Positions 52,269-61,703 of a stretch of 64,000 nucleotides of DNA are shown one piece after another. The stretch is taken from NCBI RefSeq assembly GCF_000702605.1, contig NZ_JNIR01000001.1, positions 2,870,001 to 2,934,000 of the forward strand. Direction: 5' to 3'. This DNA comes from Exiguobacterium acetylicum DSM 20416 (GTDB lineage Bacteria > Bacillota > Bacilli > Exiguobacteriales > Exiguobacteriaceae). The notes beneath the pieces are model-generated. The model was not told where the DNA came from. It did not search any database and saw only the letters and a list, made by a program, of their open reading frames with translations. Each line of letters starts with the position of its first letter. Position 1 is the first letter of the stretch. The translations under genes and the position numbers were made by a program.

Positions 52269-52374
52269 GGGGACCCCTTCTTTCGACCCGCTTTTTGTAA
52301 GCGGTTATTTGTTTCACCTTCATTATCTTAGATTCAAGCTAAAGCGTCTGTCAACGCGGACGAGTCGAGGACTT

Positions 52375-52407
52375 AAAAAAGACTCCATCCCTTGAGCGGA
52401 TAGAGTC
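52375..52407 (-). terminator. terminator of the acyltransferase gene
   Basis: On the minus strand GACTCTATCC / GGATGGAGTC (one G-T pair) with a 7-nt loop is followed by six T. Confidence 0.82.
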
Positions 52408-52416
52408 TGTTCAAAT

Positions 52417-53478
52417 CTATTGTTCTTTTTTTAATAGCCATTTGACGTTCGGTGATAGCAACGGTCGGAAGATCGTTACGACGGGGCGACTCGACAGCAA
52501 CCAGACGAATCCGGTAGCGAGCAAGAAGGACAGTCCAATCAGTAACAGTGGCGACTCCGTAATGGCTGGCGGAACCGAATCACGGAATAAACGGACGATG
52601 AACGAGTGAATCAAGTAGATCGCAAGTGTCTGGATGCCGATCTGGTCGAATCGATCTCCAAATGACCGATGCGGCACGAGCAACAAGACCGAGAAAATCA
52701 TGATCGTACTGACGGCATAGAGGAACAGTTGAATTGCTGCTCCCTTCAGAAGCGAGACTTCAAATTCCCCGTAGGTGTCGCGGTAGAATAGCCAGACCGT
52801 ATCAAATCCGTTTTTCGTCCAGACAATCATGAAGATGATAATCAAGAGAGAGACGATCAGACCGGTCAGTCGACCGATGGGTGCTGTCATTTGCTTTCGC
52901 CAGCCGGCGTCAGTTAACCAACCGCGCTCTTTGACGAGATAACCCATCAAGAAGAACGGATAAAAACTGACGACTTTTTGTAACGACAGGAAGTTCGTGA
53001 TTGAATCTGGATTGGCATTGATCAATAAGGCAAACAAGATACTGACGATCAGCGGAAAACGCATCACCTGGAATGCGGGTGTGACGGTCTGCCAAATGAT
53101 GATCCCGAGCAGGTACCAAAGCGTCCAATTCGGAACGAGCGGATGGAGTAATCCATCGAGCATCTCACTTAAGGAATCATCCTGCGTGTAGGACAAATAG
53201 ATTTCGTGAATCGATTGCCAGATGAAATACAGGGCAACGAAGGCGAGGATCCGTTTAGGTCGAACTTGCTTGAAAAAGTAGCCGCTCATGAAGATAAAAG
53301 CGGGCATGTGCAACAGGTAAATGACGTTATACGCCATCCGGACGCTATCGTTTCCGGGTAAATCACGGAATGTCTCGATCAAGTGACCAAAGACGACCAT
53401 GAAAATGAGTAAGACCTTATAGTTCCCAAGCCAATGATCGTACGTAGGGGTAGTCACTGGTTTGATAGGAGCAGTCAT
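52417..53478 (-). CDS. Membrane acyltransferase family 3 (OafA-like)
   Basis: A 353-aa protein with about ten membrane segments. DHWLGNYKVLLIFMVVFGHLIE at the start carries the family's catalytic histidine in VFGH, and YLLHMPAFIFMSGYFFK is the usual second motif. Such enzymes O-acetylate polysaccharides or teichoic acids. It overlaps the TagF-like gene by 4 nt, so it may modify the polymer made by the surrounding enzymes. Confidence 0.87.
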   Translation of the reverse strand: MTAPIKPVTTPTYDHWLGNYKVLLIFMVVFGHLIETFRDLPGNDSVRMAYNVIYLLHMPAFIFMSGYFFKQVRPKRILAFVALYFIWQSIHEIYLSYTQDDSLSEMLDGLLHPLVPNWTLWYLLGIIIWQTVTPAFQVMRFPLIVSILFALLINANPDSITNFLSLQKVVSFYPFFLMGYLVKERGWLTDAGWRKQMTAPIGRLTGLIVSLLIIIFMIVWTKNGFDTVWLFYRDTYGEFEVSLLKGAAIQLFLYAVSTIMIFSVLLLVPHRSFGDRFDQIGIQTLAIYLIHSFIVRLFRDSVPPAITESPLLLIGLSFLLATGFVWLLSSRPVVTIFRPLLSPNVKWLLKKEQ

Positions 53479-55247
53479 TTGTTCTCACCTAGCAGAATTT
53501 GATCAACGAACCGGGCACTCGATTTCCCGTCCTGATGTTCAAAGAAATATTCTGCGAATGCTTTGACGTTATGCATTTCAAAGTCTTTGTTTTTAATCCG
53601 TTCAATCAACTCTTCCGATGTTTTGACGATTGGACCCGGAACGAATTCCTCGAAGTCGTAATAGAAATCACGTTTTGAGATGTAGTCCTCAAGGTCATAC
53701 GCGAAGAACAACATCGGTCGATTCAATAGGGAGAACTCGAAGCAAGTCGATGAGTAATCCGTAATCAAGATGTCTGAGACGAACAGCAACTCGTTGATTT
53801 CACGATGATCCGTCAGATCGAGGAAGAAGTCAGCGTAAACTTCAGGAATCTCCATCCGGCGGCGGATGAATGGATGCAGTTTCAGAACGAAGACGTACTC
53901 CTCATGAAGTGCTTCGTACAGCGCATCGAGATCAAGTTGATCAAAATCATAATAGGCACTCTTCGCACCATTTCCTCGGAACGTCGGCGCGAACATGATG
54001 ACTTTCTTTTGTTTGAAAACTGGATATTCTTCATAGATACGTGCTTTCGCTTCCTCAATGAACGGTTGATCGAAGAACATATCCGTCCGTGGAATACCGG
54101 TCGCGATGACTTGATCTTCGCGTAAACCGAATCCTTCTGCGTAATGACGAGCGACATTATGGGAGCTGACGATGGCTTTCGTATAGTTCCGGTGACTAAG
54201 CGAGTTCGCGCTTGGACCACCTGGTTTTCCGAGGCGGCTGTAACCGAATGTCTTGAAGGCACCAACGGCATGCCAGACTTGAACCAGATCACTGCCTTTA
54301 CGAATATTCAACGGATAGATCATCGGATAGAAGTCATCAACAAGAATCGTCTTTGCTGTCGCTAAGTGATAGGGCAACGTAAATTTATCGCGCCAATCGC
54401 GACGAGACTGAAGGTTCGGCTTGAAGAACGTCTTCACATCGAGATCGAGATTGCGACGCTCGATCTCATCCAAGATATAAGCAAAGTTCCCACTGATATC
54501 ACTCCGAGAATCCGAAGCGAGGATGACTTTATTCTCTTGGATCGGTTGCGTCCATTTCGTGACGTTATAAATCGCCTTAAAGGTAAAACGACGGAACTTG
54601 AACGCGCGCTTCTTCATATTCTTCTTCCACTTCTTATAGCGATCGATGACTTGGATTAGACGTTTCGATTCGCCTTTCTTCAGGGAATGGAAACCTAAAG
54701 AGTTGCTGTATTCCGAATACTGCACGACAAGTTCGTACTCGAGCAAGATCAAGGCGTTACTATGTTTTGTATCGACGCGGTAAGCGACTGGGATTAACGA
54801 ACGCGTATCACCAAAAGGCGCTTCATGTAAAATCGTCTGCCCTTGAACGATGGCGAAGAACGCATCAAAATAGCCCATCGGTAATGGACGACCTGTCGTT
54901 GTGATGTGATTCAGGTTCAATTCGCCTGTAAAGAACTCTTCCGTCCAGTCCCCCTCAAACGGAAAGCGGCAAATGAATGTCCGTTTGTTTCGTTTATTAC
55001 GGAAGACGATGGCACGTTCGAGAGGCACCAACGCTTCAGCAGGTTCGGACTGGATGTAATCATCGCCCGGCTCCTCAAGTTCAGGTTGCTGTTGCGATAC
55101 AGGATTTTCAAATAACGTTTGTTCGGCACGCAAAAAATCAGTCAATCCACTTAAACGTGCTTCGAAACGGAAAGTCGTTCCAGCTAATTCCAAGTAGTTG
55201 ACCTCGGCTTGTAAAGTAGGCGCAAGTGTCTCTTCTGTCAAAACCAT
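53475..55247 (-). CDS. CDP-glycerol/ribitol glycerophosphotransferase family (TagF-like)
   Basis: A 590-aa peripheral membrane enzyme. A divergent 200-residue front part precedes the glycerophosphotransferase domain with LVQVWHAVGAFKTFGYSRLG, GIPRTD, IMFAPTFRGNG, LKLHPF and ILITDYSSTCFEFSLLNRP. These are the two CDP-binding and catalytic histidine regions of TagF/TarL. It builds or starts wall teichoic acid chains. Start is ATG 55247, right next to GAGGAG, or TTG 55241 with better spacing. Divergent from tarI. Confidence 0.9.
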   Translation of the reverse strand: MVLTEETLAPTLQAEVNYLELAGTTFRFEARLSGLTDFLRAEQTLFENPVSQQQPELEEPGDDYIQSEPAEALVPLERAIVFRNKRNKRTFICRFPFEGDWTEEFFTGELNLNHITTTGRPLPMGYFDAFFAIVQGQTILHEAPFGDTRSLIPVAYRVDTKHSNALILLEYELVVQYSEYSNSLGFHSLKKGESKRLIQVIDRYKKWKKNMKKRAFKFRRFTFKAIYNVTKWTQPIQENKVILASDSRSDISGNFAYILDEIERRNLDLDVKTFFKPNLQSRRDWRDKFTLPYHLATAKTILVDDFYPMIYPLNIRKGSDLVQVWHAVGAFKTFGYSRLGKPGGPSANSLSHRNYTKAIVSSHNVARHYAEGFGLREDQVIATGIPRTDMFFDQPFIEEAKARIYEEYPVFKQKKVIMFAPTFRGNGAKSAYYDFDQLDLDALYEALHEEYVFVLKLHPFIRRRMEIPEVYADFFLDLTDHREINELLFVSDILITDYSSTCFEFSLLNRPMLFFAYDLEDYISKRDFYYDFEEFVPGPIVKTSEELIERIKNKDFEMHNVKAFAEYFFEHQDGKSSARFVDQILLGENK

Positions 55248-55539
55248 CTCTCCTCGCTCGAATAATTACATTACATTTACACAATAATGATAAAATTTTA
55301 AAATCCATGTGAACGTAGTATAGTGAAACTAGAAATCACCACTCATTATATCGTGAGACATTAAAATTGATAGGGATTTCTTTATTTTTTTGTGTTTTTG
55401 TAAAATAACACTTCAACACAGACTGCATCATTACACATACCCTGAACGTTAGGGAGAGAAAACCGAAACACGATTATTTCATAAGGGAGGGAAGCAGGTC
55501 GTCTCGTTTGGAAGAAATAACGAGACACTGCGCCAGAAG
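55248..55539. other. intergenic region between teichoic acid transcripts
   Basis: A 292-nt A/T-rich gap between divergent genes. It contains a hairpin CCCTgAACGTTAGGG (about 55440-55454), a perfect 8-bp inverted repeat GTCTCGTT / AACGAGAC (55501-55526) just before tarI, and AAGGGAGGG at 55483-55491, which resembles a ribosome site but has no start codon at normal distance. No confident promoter was assigned. Confidence 0.4.
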
Positions 55540-56253
55540 ATGATTTATGCAGCCATTTTAGCTGGAGGAAAAGGAACACGGATGGGGAATGTCGATCGAC
55601 CGAAACAATTCTTATCGATCGGAGAACGTCCAATCATCGTCCATACAGTAGAAAAATTCCTATTACATGAGGAGTTTGACCGCATCATCATCGTCACACC
55701 GACTGCTTGGATTAACTATACGCGCGATATTCTAGAGAAATACATCGGAAAAGATGAGCGTCTTGTCATCACACCAGGTGGACAGGATCGAAATGAATCG
55801 ATCATGGCAGCGGTGAACTGGATCGAAGAGAAAAACGGTCTGTCTGATGAAGATATCATCGTTACACATGATGCCGTCCGCCCTTTCTTGACGCACCGCA
55901 TCATCAAGGAAAACATCGAAGCGGCACAAGAATTCGGTTCATGTGACACGGTCATTTCAGCAATCGATACAATCGTTGCTTCAACGAACGGTAAAACGAT
56001 CACGGATATTCCGGTTCGTGATCAGATGTATCAAGGGCAGACACCACAAAGTTTCCAAATCACGAAGTTGAAATCGCATTATGAGTCGCTCTCAACGGAA
56101 GAACGGGCGATTTTGACGGATGCGTGTAAGATCCTTCTTCTGAAAGGGGAAGATGTGGCGCTCGTCACAGGGGAACTATTCAATATTAAAGTGACGACAC
56201 CATACGACCTACGGATTGCGAATGCTATCTTGAAGGAGCGGATTCATCAATGA
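55540..56253 (+). CDS. tarI: Ribitol-5-phosphate cytidylyltransferase (IspD family)
   Basis: Forms CDP-ribitol from CTP and D-ribitol-5-phosphate. A 237-aa nucleotidyltransferase: [11 protein letters not shown] at 6-16, [16 protein letters not shown] and THDAVRPF in order, as in IspD/TarI. Its neighbour tarJ makes the ribitol-5-phosphate, so TarI rather than the isoprenoid enzyme IspD is meant. The ATG has a weak AGAAG site, which is unusual for a first gene. It overlaps tarJ by 4 nt. Confidence 0.92.
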   Translation: MIYAAILAGGKGTRMGNVDRPKQFLSIGERPIIVHTVEKFLLHEEFDRIIIVTPTAWINYTRDILEKYIGKDERLVITPGGQDRNESIMAAVNWIEEKNGLSDEDIIVTHDAVRPFLTHRIIKENIEAAQEFGSCDTVISAIDTIVASTNGKTITDIPVRDQMYQGQTPQSFQITKLKSHYESLSTEERAILTDACKILLLKGEDVALVTGELFNIKVTTPYDLRIANAILKERIHQ

Positions 56254-57275
56254 TTAACCAAGTCTATCAACTCGTCGCCCCGCGTCAAATCGAAGTGACA
56301 TATGATGAACGGTCATTGAATACGGATCGTGTTGTCGTGCGTCCCACGTATTTGTCGATTTGTCACGCGGATCAACGCTACTTCACGGGTAGCCGTAGTG
56401 CGGAAGTATTGGCGAAAAAATTACCGATGGCCATGATTCATGAAGGCATCGGAAAAGTCGTGCATGATCCGAGTGGAACATTCAAGAAGGGGACACTTGT
56501 CGCGATGGTTCCGAATACACCGACGGAAGAAGATGACATCATCGGTGAAAACTATCTGCGGACGAGTCGTTTCCGTTCGAGTGGATACGATGGATATATG
56601 CAAGACTATGTGTTCCTGAAAGCAGATCGTCTTGTCGAAGTACCGGCTGATCTTGACCCTGAAGTCGCGGCATTCACCGAGCTCGTCAGTGTATCGGTCC
56701 ATGCCTTGACTCGTTTTGAAAAGATTGCCCATCCTCGTCGGGAGACATTTGGAGTATGGGGGGACGGAAACCTTGGTTTCATCACAGCACTTTTGCTACG
56801 TAAGTTGTATCCGGAAGCAAAATTACTCGTCTTTGGTAAAACGCAGTCGAAGCTTGACTATTTCTCGTTTGCAGACGAGACGTACCACATCGACCAGATT
56901 CCAGCCGATGTCTCCTTCAACCACGGTTTTGAATGTGTTGGGGGAATTGGCAGTCAATACGCGATTAATCAGATGATCGACTACATCATTCCGGAAGGCA
57001 CGATGGCATTGCTCGGCGTATCAGAAGATGCCGTCGCGATCAACACACGGATGATTCTTGAAAAAGGTCTTCGTGTCTACGGTTCAAGTCGGAGTACGCC
57101 GGCTGATTTCGCACGGACGATGGAGTTATACCAAACACATCCTGACATTCCAGCTTATTTATCAAACCTTGTCTCAGGTGTATTCCAAATTCGTCAAATC
57201 GAGGATATTCATAAAGCGTTTGAAAATGATTTGACGAATCGGTTCGGAAAGACGGTCATGGAATGGTGCATGTAA
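56250..57275 (+). CDS. tarJ: Ribulose-5-phosphate reductase (ribitol-5-phosphate dehydrogenase)
   Basis: A 341-aa zinc-type medium-chain dehydrogenase that reduces ribulose-5-phosphate to ribitol-5-phosphate with [17 protein letters not shown] holds the first zinc cysteine, MIHEGIGKV the second ligand region, and [16 protein letters not shown] the cofactor loop (GxGxxG). The start overlaps the tarI stop (ATGA). TarI and TarJ act as a pair, which shows that the wall polymer contains ribitol phosphate or that CDP-ribitol is made. Confidence 0.93.
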   Translation: MINQVYQLVAPRQIEVTYDERSLNTDRVVVRPTYLSICHADQRYFTGSRSAEVLAKKLPMAMIHEGIGKVVHDPSGTFKKGTLVAMVPNTPTEEDDIIGENYLRTSRFRSSGYDGYMQDYVFLKADRLVEVPADLDPEVAAFTELVSVSVHALTRFEKIAHPRRETFGVWGDGNLGFITALLLRKLYPEAKLLVFGKTQSKLDYFSFADETYHIDQIPADVSFNHGFECVGGIGSQYAINQMIDYIIPEGTMALLGVSEDAVAINTRMILEKGLRVYGSSRSTPADFARTMELYQTHPDIPAYLSNLVSGVFQIRQIEDIHKAFENDLTNRFGKTVMEWCM

Positions 57276-57306
57276 CGAGATGCATTGAAAAAGAGGAGAA
57301 TCGTCT

Positions 57307-58509
57307 ATGAAACAAAAAATTCGGTTACTACAACGACGGACGGTCCACTATCTGCTTGCTGTGACGTACTGGTTGACGAAACGGTTACCGATTCAACCGA
57401 AAAAAGTCGTCTTTGCAACGTACCGTTCCGATCGTCTTGTCGATAACTTTCGTGCCGTCTACGATGAACTAGAACGACGCGACTTAGGGTATGAATACGT
57501 TTTTTTGTTAAAGCGATTCCCTCAATCGTTGGCGGGACAAATTCAATACGTCTTTCATATGATGCGAGCGACGTATGAATTAGCGACTGCCCGTTACTTC
57601 ATCATCGATGATTATTATTACCCTGTATATGTGTCATCCTTACGGGAAGGGACAGAAGTCATTCAGCTATGGCATGCTTGTGGAGCCTTTAAAAAGTTCG
57701 GCTATAGTGTGCTTGATAAATCCTATTCACCGGATGATGATTATTTGAAGATGGTCCAGATTCACCGGAATTATAGTAAGGTCTATGTTTCCGGTGAAGC
57801 ATGTATCGCCCCATATGCGGATGCTTTTGGAATGGAGCAGAAACGGATTTATCCATTAGGGGTTCCACGGACAGATCAGCTACTGAACACAGCACGTCAA
57901 ACCCGTGTTCGAGAAAAGTTGTATGATCGATATCCAGAATGGCGTAAGAAACGAATCATCTTACTCGCGCCGACATTCCGAGGAAATGGACAGACAACGG
58001 CACATTACGATCAAGAGCTCGATTTTGAGAAATTTCGTCGGGAGCTTGGACCGGATACGGTTCTCTTGCTTCGCATGCACCCGTTTGTTCTCAATCCACC
58101 AGTCGTACCGGACGCGTATGCGGATCAAATCATTAACATGACAGACTATCCGGACATCAATGATCTGATGCAGATTGCGGATATTCTGATTACGGATTAT
58201 TCGTCTGTCATCTTCGAGTTTGCCTTGTTGCAAAAGCCGATGATTTTCCTCGTCAACGATCTGCAGTCGTATAAAGCAGAACGCGATTTCTATTTCCCAT
58301 ATGAAACTTTTGTACCGGGACCAATCGTGTCGACGTTCGAAGACGTCATTGCTTGGATTAAACGTGGGCAATTCGATACACATAAAATTGAGACATTCGC
58401 GAATCAGTTCTTTACGTATCAGGACGGAGAAGCGACCAAACGAATCGTCGATCATATGTTATATGACACGATTCCAGAGGCGCCTGTCTATACGAAAACG
58501 CCAGTGTGA
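57307..58509 (+). CDS. CDP-glycerol/ribitol glycerophosphotransferase family (TagB/TarL-like)
   Basis: A 400-aa teichoic acid transferase. VIQLWHACGAFKKFGYS, LGVPRTDQLL, IILLAPTFRGNG, LLRMHPF and ILITDYSSVIFEFALLQKP are the family motifs. It lacks the long N-terminal domain of the 590-aa paralogue at 53475, which suggests a primase (TagB/TarB) or a compact polymerase. A basic start and a weak hydrophobic patch (HYLLAVTYWLT) point to membrane association. The ATG is behind AAGAGGAG, 31 nt after tarJ. Confidence 0.9.
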   Translation: MKQKIRLLQRRTVHYLLAVTYWLTKRLPIQPKKVVFATYRSDRLVDNFRAVYDELERRDLGYEYVFLLKRFPQSLAGQIQYVFHMMRATYELATARYFIIDDYYYPVYVSSLREGTEVIQLWHACGAFKKFGYSVLDKSYSPDDDYLKMVQIHRNYSKVYVSGEACIAPYADAFGMEQKRIYPLGVPRTDQLLNTARQTRVREKLYDRYPEWRKKRIILLAPTFRGNGQTTAHYDQELDFEKFRRELGPDTVLLLRMHPFVLNPPVVPDAYADQIINMTDYPDINDLMQIADILITDYSSVIFEFALLQKPMIFLVNDLQSYKAERDFYFPYETFVPGPIVSTFEDVIAWIKRGQFDTHKIETFANQFFTYQDGEATKRIVDHMLYDTIPEAPVYTKTPV

Positions 58510-58515
58510 ATACAG

Positions 58516-58577
58516 AAAAACGTTCCGATTGCGTCTCCGTTTGGGGAGAGAGACGTCATCGGAACGTTTTTATTTTT
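58516..58577 (+). terminator. tarIJ operon terminator
   Basis: A long imperfect hairpin. AAAAACGTTCCGAT pairs with ATCGGAACGTTTTT, with an inner GCGTCTC / GAGAGACGT stem, then TATTTTT. Confidence 0.88.
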
Positions 58578-58629
58578 GAATTGGGGCTTGATTGGCGCGA
58601 GCAGGGGTAGCTCGCAGAATGCGCACCTC

Positions 58630-59187
58630 TTAAAAGTGCGTCAACTTGTCCTTTGCGGACGTTCTCGGTTTGACAGGTGGAACGATGGCAGGCCAACCAA
58701 TTTGAATGACACCGAGAACGCGTTCGTTTTCAGAAGCGTCAACGAGTGAGGCATACTCTGGTGTGAACCAGTGTTTCCCGCTCTTCCAGCAACAACCAAG
58801 ACCTCGTTCTGTTGCTACCAATTGCAGATTTTGAATCATCGCAGCTGTTGCAAGTGTATCCTCTAGCTGTTGATCTGGTGTCCCTTGTACCTGACAAAGT
58901 ACCGTTAAATAAACCGGGACTTCCCGTAATTTTTGTTCAGCCTGTTGACGTTGTTCAGACGTTTTCGTCTCGAATTGACCACGTGCTGTCAGCAATTCCA
59001 TCAAGGCATCGACATACCGTGTTTGTCCGTCTTCGATTGCGAGAACAAAGCGCCAAGGCTCTCGTAATTTATGATTCGGGGCATAAATCGCCGTGTCGAG
59101 TAATGCTTCTACCAATTCGACCGGAACGGGTTGTTCCGTATAGGACCGGATCGACCGGCGTGTTTCAATCACTTGTTGGGCATGCAT
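58630..59187 (-). CDS. Nitroreductase family protein
   Basis: A 185-aa FMN oxidoreductase. VIETRRSIRSYT at the start is the FMN phosphate-binding motif, IYAPNHKLREPWRFV follows, and GLGCCWKSG is the C-terminal flavin text. It resembles YdjA/YfhC types using NAD(P)H. ATG 59187 is 9 nt from GAGGAG; the earlier ATG 59196 touches that site. A Fur box upstream suggests iron control, so it may act in iron release or under iron-poor conditions; this is inference. Confidence 0.88.
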   Translation of the reverse strand: MHAQQVIETRRSIRSYTEQPVPVELVEALLDTAIYAPNHKLREPWRFVLAIEDGQTRYVDALMELLTARGQFETKTSEQRQQAEQKLREVPVYLTVLCQVQGTPDQQLEDTLATAAMIQNLQLVATERGLGCCWKSGKHWFTPEYASLVDASENERVLGVIQIGWPAIVPPVKPRTSAKDKLTHF

Positions 59188-59225
59188 CCGTTTCATCTCC
59201 TCACTGAGTACTTTTTCACTATAAA

Positions 59226-59240
59226 TGATAACGATTATCA
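59226..59240. promoter_or_regulatory. Fur box
   Basis: TGATAACGATTATCA matches the 7-1-7 Fur consensus TGATAAT-N-ATTATCA at 13 of 14 defined positions. It lies about 39 nt upstream of the nitroreductase start. Function is inferred. Confidence 0.72.
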
Positions 59241-59264
59241 TTGTCAATGTTATTTGTCAGAAAA

Positions 59265-59298
59265 CAAAAAAGACGATTCCCAAGAGGAAATCATCTTT
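59265..59298 (-). terminator. terminator of the membrane protein gene
   Basis: On the minus strand AAAGATGATTTCC pairs with GGAATCGTCTTT (one mismatch or bulge), followed by T. Confidence 0.7.
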
Positions 59299-59311
59299 CG
59301 TTAGATTCGGA

Positions 59312-59869
59312 TTAAGAAGCTTTTCGTTCCTCGTCTTGATCTTGAGCAACAGTCGTTAGTTTCTTTTTCATAAGACGAATCCGGTATAGGGCAAATAGAT
59401 AATGGGCGAAATAGATCGTAAAACCAAGGAAAATCGTCAGTGCTACATGAATTTGAACGCCGGGAACAGCATGAAGCTGAATGAAGAGCAAGACAGCCAT
59501 TGCCATCGTATAAAGCACCATTTCCACCGATTGTGGCATGACGCGTTGACGTTTTAAGAAAAAGGAACGCATAAGTGGCAGGACGACGAGACTGACGAGA
59601 CGATCAACCAGTCCGATGACGAGGACGCTGATCACCATCGCTAAACCATTTTCAAAAGCGATTAACCGTGGGAAGACAAGATAAGTGACGAGTAATAGTG
59701 GTCCAACTAATAAAAAGATTGAAATCGAGGCACGTGCGAATACGAAGAGCCCGTTGACACTTGTTAAAAAGGCACGAACGATCTTTTGTGACCAAGGGGA
59801 TGGTCGACCAACTTGCCAAGCAAAACAACAAGCAAAGATGAACGCATAAAATTGCAGAAAGGCAACCAT
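59312..59869 (-). CDS. Polytopic membrane protein, not recognised
   Basis: A 185-aa protein with about five hydrophobic segments (near 3-18, 40-66, 74-98, 114-134, 138-160) and a charged tail KKKLTTVAQDQDEERKAS. The ATG follows AAAGGAG. No family recognised and no enzyme motif seen. It stands alone between the nitroreductase and the efflux operon. Confidence 0.75.
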   Translation of the reverse strand: MVAFLQFYAFIFACCFAWQVGRPSPWSQKIVRAFLTSVNGLFVFARASISIFLLVGPLLLVTYLVFPRLIAFENGLAMVISVLVIGLVDRLVSLVVLPLMRSFFLKRQRVMPQSVEMVLYTMAMAVLLFIQLHAVPGVQIHVALTIFLGFTIYFAHYLFALYRIRLMKKKLTTVAQDQDEERKAS

Positions 59870-59957
59870 AAAGCATCTCCTTTAGATATGAAACTCATTG
59901 TCCCTAGTGTATCGATTTTAAGGCTGAAGTGCAAAGAAGAACTTTTCGTAAAGTATA

Positions 59958-59990
59958 AGAAAAGACCAGCTGATAGGACATCAACTGGTC
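59958..59990 (-). terminator. efflux operon terminator
   Basis: On the minus strand GACCAGTTGA / TCAGCTGGTC (one G-T pair) with a 7-nt loop, then TTTTCTT. Confidence 0.78.
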
Positions 59991-59999
59991 TGTCGTCAA

Positions 60000-61691
60000 T
60001 CAATCTAGATTCGGTTCTTTTTTTCCGTGCAAGAAGAAGGACAGAATCAGTGCAAGCGCAGATAAGACGGTCGCAATCCAGAACGCATCGGTGATCCCTT
60101 GGATTGTTGCTTGTTTCGTCAGCATCGTAAACCAACTCGTCGAAGCGGCTTGTGAGCTACCCAGCTGTTGTCCAAGATCGTTTAAATGTTGCGAAAGCGT
60201 TGGGTCGAGCGTCGTGAACTGATTCGCGTCGTCTGCCAAATGAGCCGTCGTTTGACGGGTCATGACGGTGACGAGAATCGCGGTTCCGATAGATCCAGCG
60301 ACTTGACGGAGTGTGTTTTGCGTCGCGTTTCCGTGTGGGATCATCTTCATCGGTAAGGCATTCATACCGGCAGTCATGATCGGCATCATGATGAACGCCA
60401 TACCGAATGACCGAAGCATGTAGATCCCCATGATGGAGTAATACGACGTATCCATGTTCAATTGCGTCAGTTCCCATGTTCCGTAGGTCATTAACGTCAA
60501 ACCGAAGATGGCAAGTGGACGAATACCGAAACGGTCAAATAACCGACCGGCAATCGGTCCGGTGATTCCCATGATCAGTGATCCGGGTAAGAGGAGCAGA
60601 CCGGAGTCGACCGGTGAAAAACCGCGAATGCTTTGAAGGTAAATCGGCAAAAGTAACATCCCGCCGAACAAAGCCATCGTGACGATGACGTTGATGAAGA
60701 GGGTGAACGAAAATTCCGGTACCTTTAACACGCGAATATTCAACATCGGATCTTCCATCGACAGCTCACGCATCGCAAAAGCGGCAATTCCAATTAAGCC
60801 GATGACGATCGTGCTGATGACGATCGGGCTATCCCAGCCGTCATTCCCGGCTTCACTGAATCCGTAAAGGAGACTCCCGAATCCGATCGTACTGAATAAG
60901 ACGCCCAGTGCATCAAAAGAAGGTTTCGAGAGGGGCTGTGTCAGTCGGAACCAGGCAGCACCAAGTAACAATGTCACTAATCCAAAGAACGACATCGCGT
61001 AAAACATGACGTGCCAATCATAGTTTTGGATGACATATCCCGTGATCGTAGGTCCGACAGCAGGAGCGAGAATCATCGCGATTCCAAGCATCCCCATGGC
61101 AGCTCCGCGCTTATGCGGTGGGAACAACGTCATGAAGACGTTTGATCCGAGTGGCATCAAAATACCAGCCCCCGCTGCCTGAACGACACGACCGATCATC
61201 ATGACCGGGAAGTTCATTGCCATCGAACAAATGATGGATCCGAAGAAAAAGAGCGTCATCGAAGCGAGGAACAGCTGGCGGAACGTATAGCTTCGCATCA
61301 AAAAGGCACTGATCGGAATCAAAATCCCGTTGACGAGCATGAAGCCTGTCGTCAACCACTGGGCAGTGGAAGTCGATACGTTGAAATCATTGATTAGAAC
61401 CGGTAACGCGACATTAATCAACGTTTGGTTCAAAATAGCAATGAACATACCGATTAGTAAGACCGTCAGTACTTTCGGAATACTGACGTTTTCAGTCGAT
61501 ACCTGTTTTGAAGGTGTTGCGACTGGTGGTGTCACGGTCATCGTCGGTTCCGTCTCGAGGGATTCCTCAAGTGTTGGTCCGTCAGTCGCCAGTGCCATGT
61601 CGGATGGGCGACTTCGACGGGCAATCCAGTTGACGCCGATGATGATCAGAATCGTGAACGCACTGTATCCGAACAAGAAGGTAGTAGACAT
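60000..61691 (-). CDS. DHA2-family MFS drug:H+ antiporter (EmrB/QacA type)
   Basis: A 563-aa, 14-segment exporter with an extra N-terminal segment and a cytosolic linker of about 40 residues. NQTLINVALPVLINDFNVSTSTAQWLTTGFML is motif D1 of DHA2 proteins, GRVVQAAGAGILMPLG follows, and APAVGPTITGYV is antiporter motif C. The start lies 12 nt after the adaptor stop. With the HlyD-like partner it should form an EmrAB-type pump. Substrates unknown. Confidence 0.92.
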   Translation of the reverse strand: MSTTFLFGYSAFTILIIIGVNWIARRSRPSDMALATDGPTLEESLETEPTMTVTPPVATPSKQVSTENVSIPKVLTVLLIGMFIAILNQTLINVALPVLINDFNVSTSTAQWLTTGFMLVNGILIPISAFLMRSYTFRQLFLASMTLFFFGSIICSMAMNFPVMMIGRVVQAAGAGILMPLGSNVFMTLFPPHKRGAAMGMLGIAMILAPAVGPTITGYVIQNYDWHVMFYAMSFFGLVTLLLGAAWFRLTQPLSKPSFDALGVLFSTIGFGSLLYGFSEAGNDGWDSPIVISTIVIGLIGIAAFAMRELSMEDPMLNIRVLKVPEFSFTLFINVIVTMALFGGMLLLPIYLQSIRGFSPVDSGLLLLPGSLIMGITGPIAGRLFDRFGIRPLAIFGLTLMTYGTWELTQLNMDTSYYSIMGIYMLRSFGMAFIMMPIMTAGMNALPMKMIPHGNATQNTLRQVAGSIGTAILVTVMTRQTTAHLADDANQFTTLDPTLSQHLNDLGQQLGSSQAASTSWFTMLTKQATIQGITDAFWIATVLSALALILSFFLHGKKEPNLD

Positions 61692-61703
61692 GAACGTCCC
61701 TCC

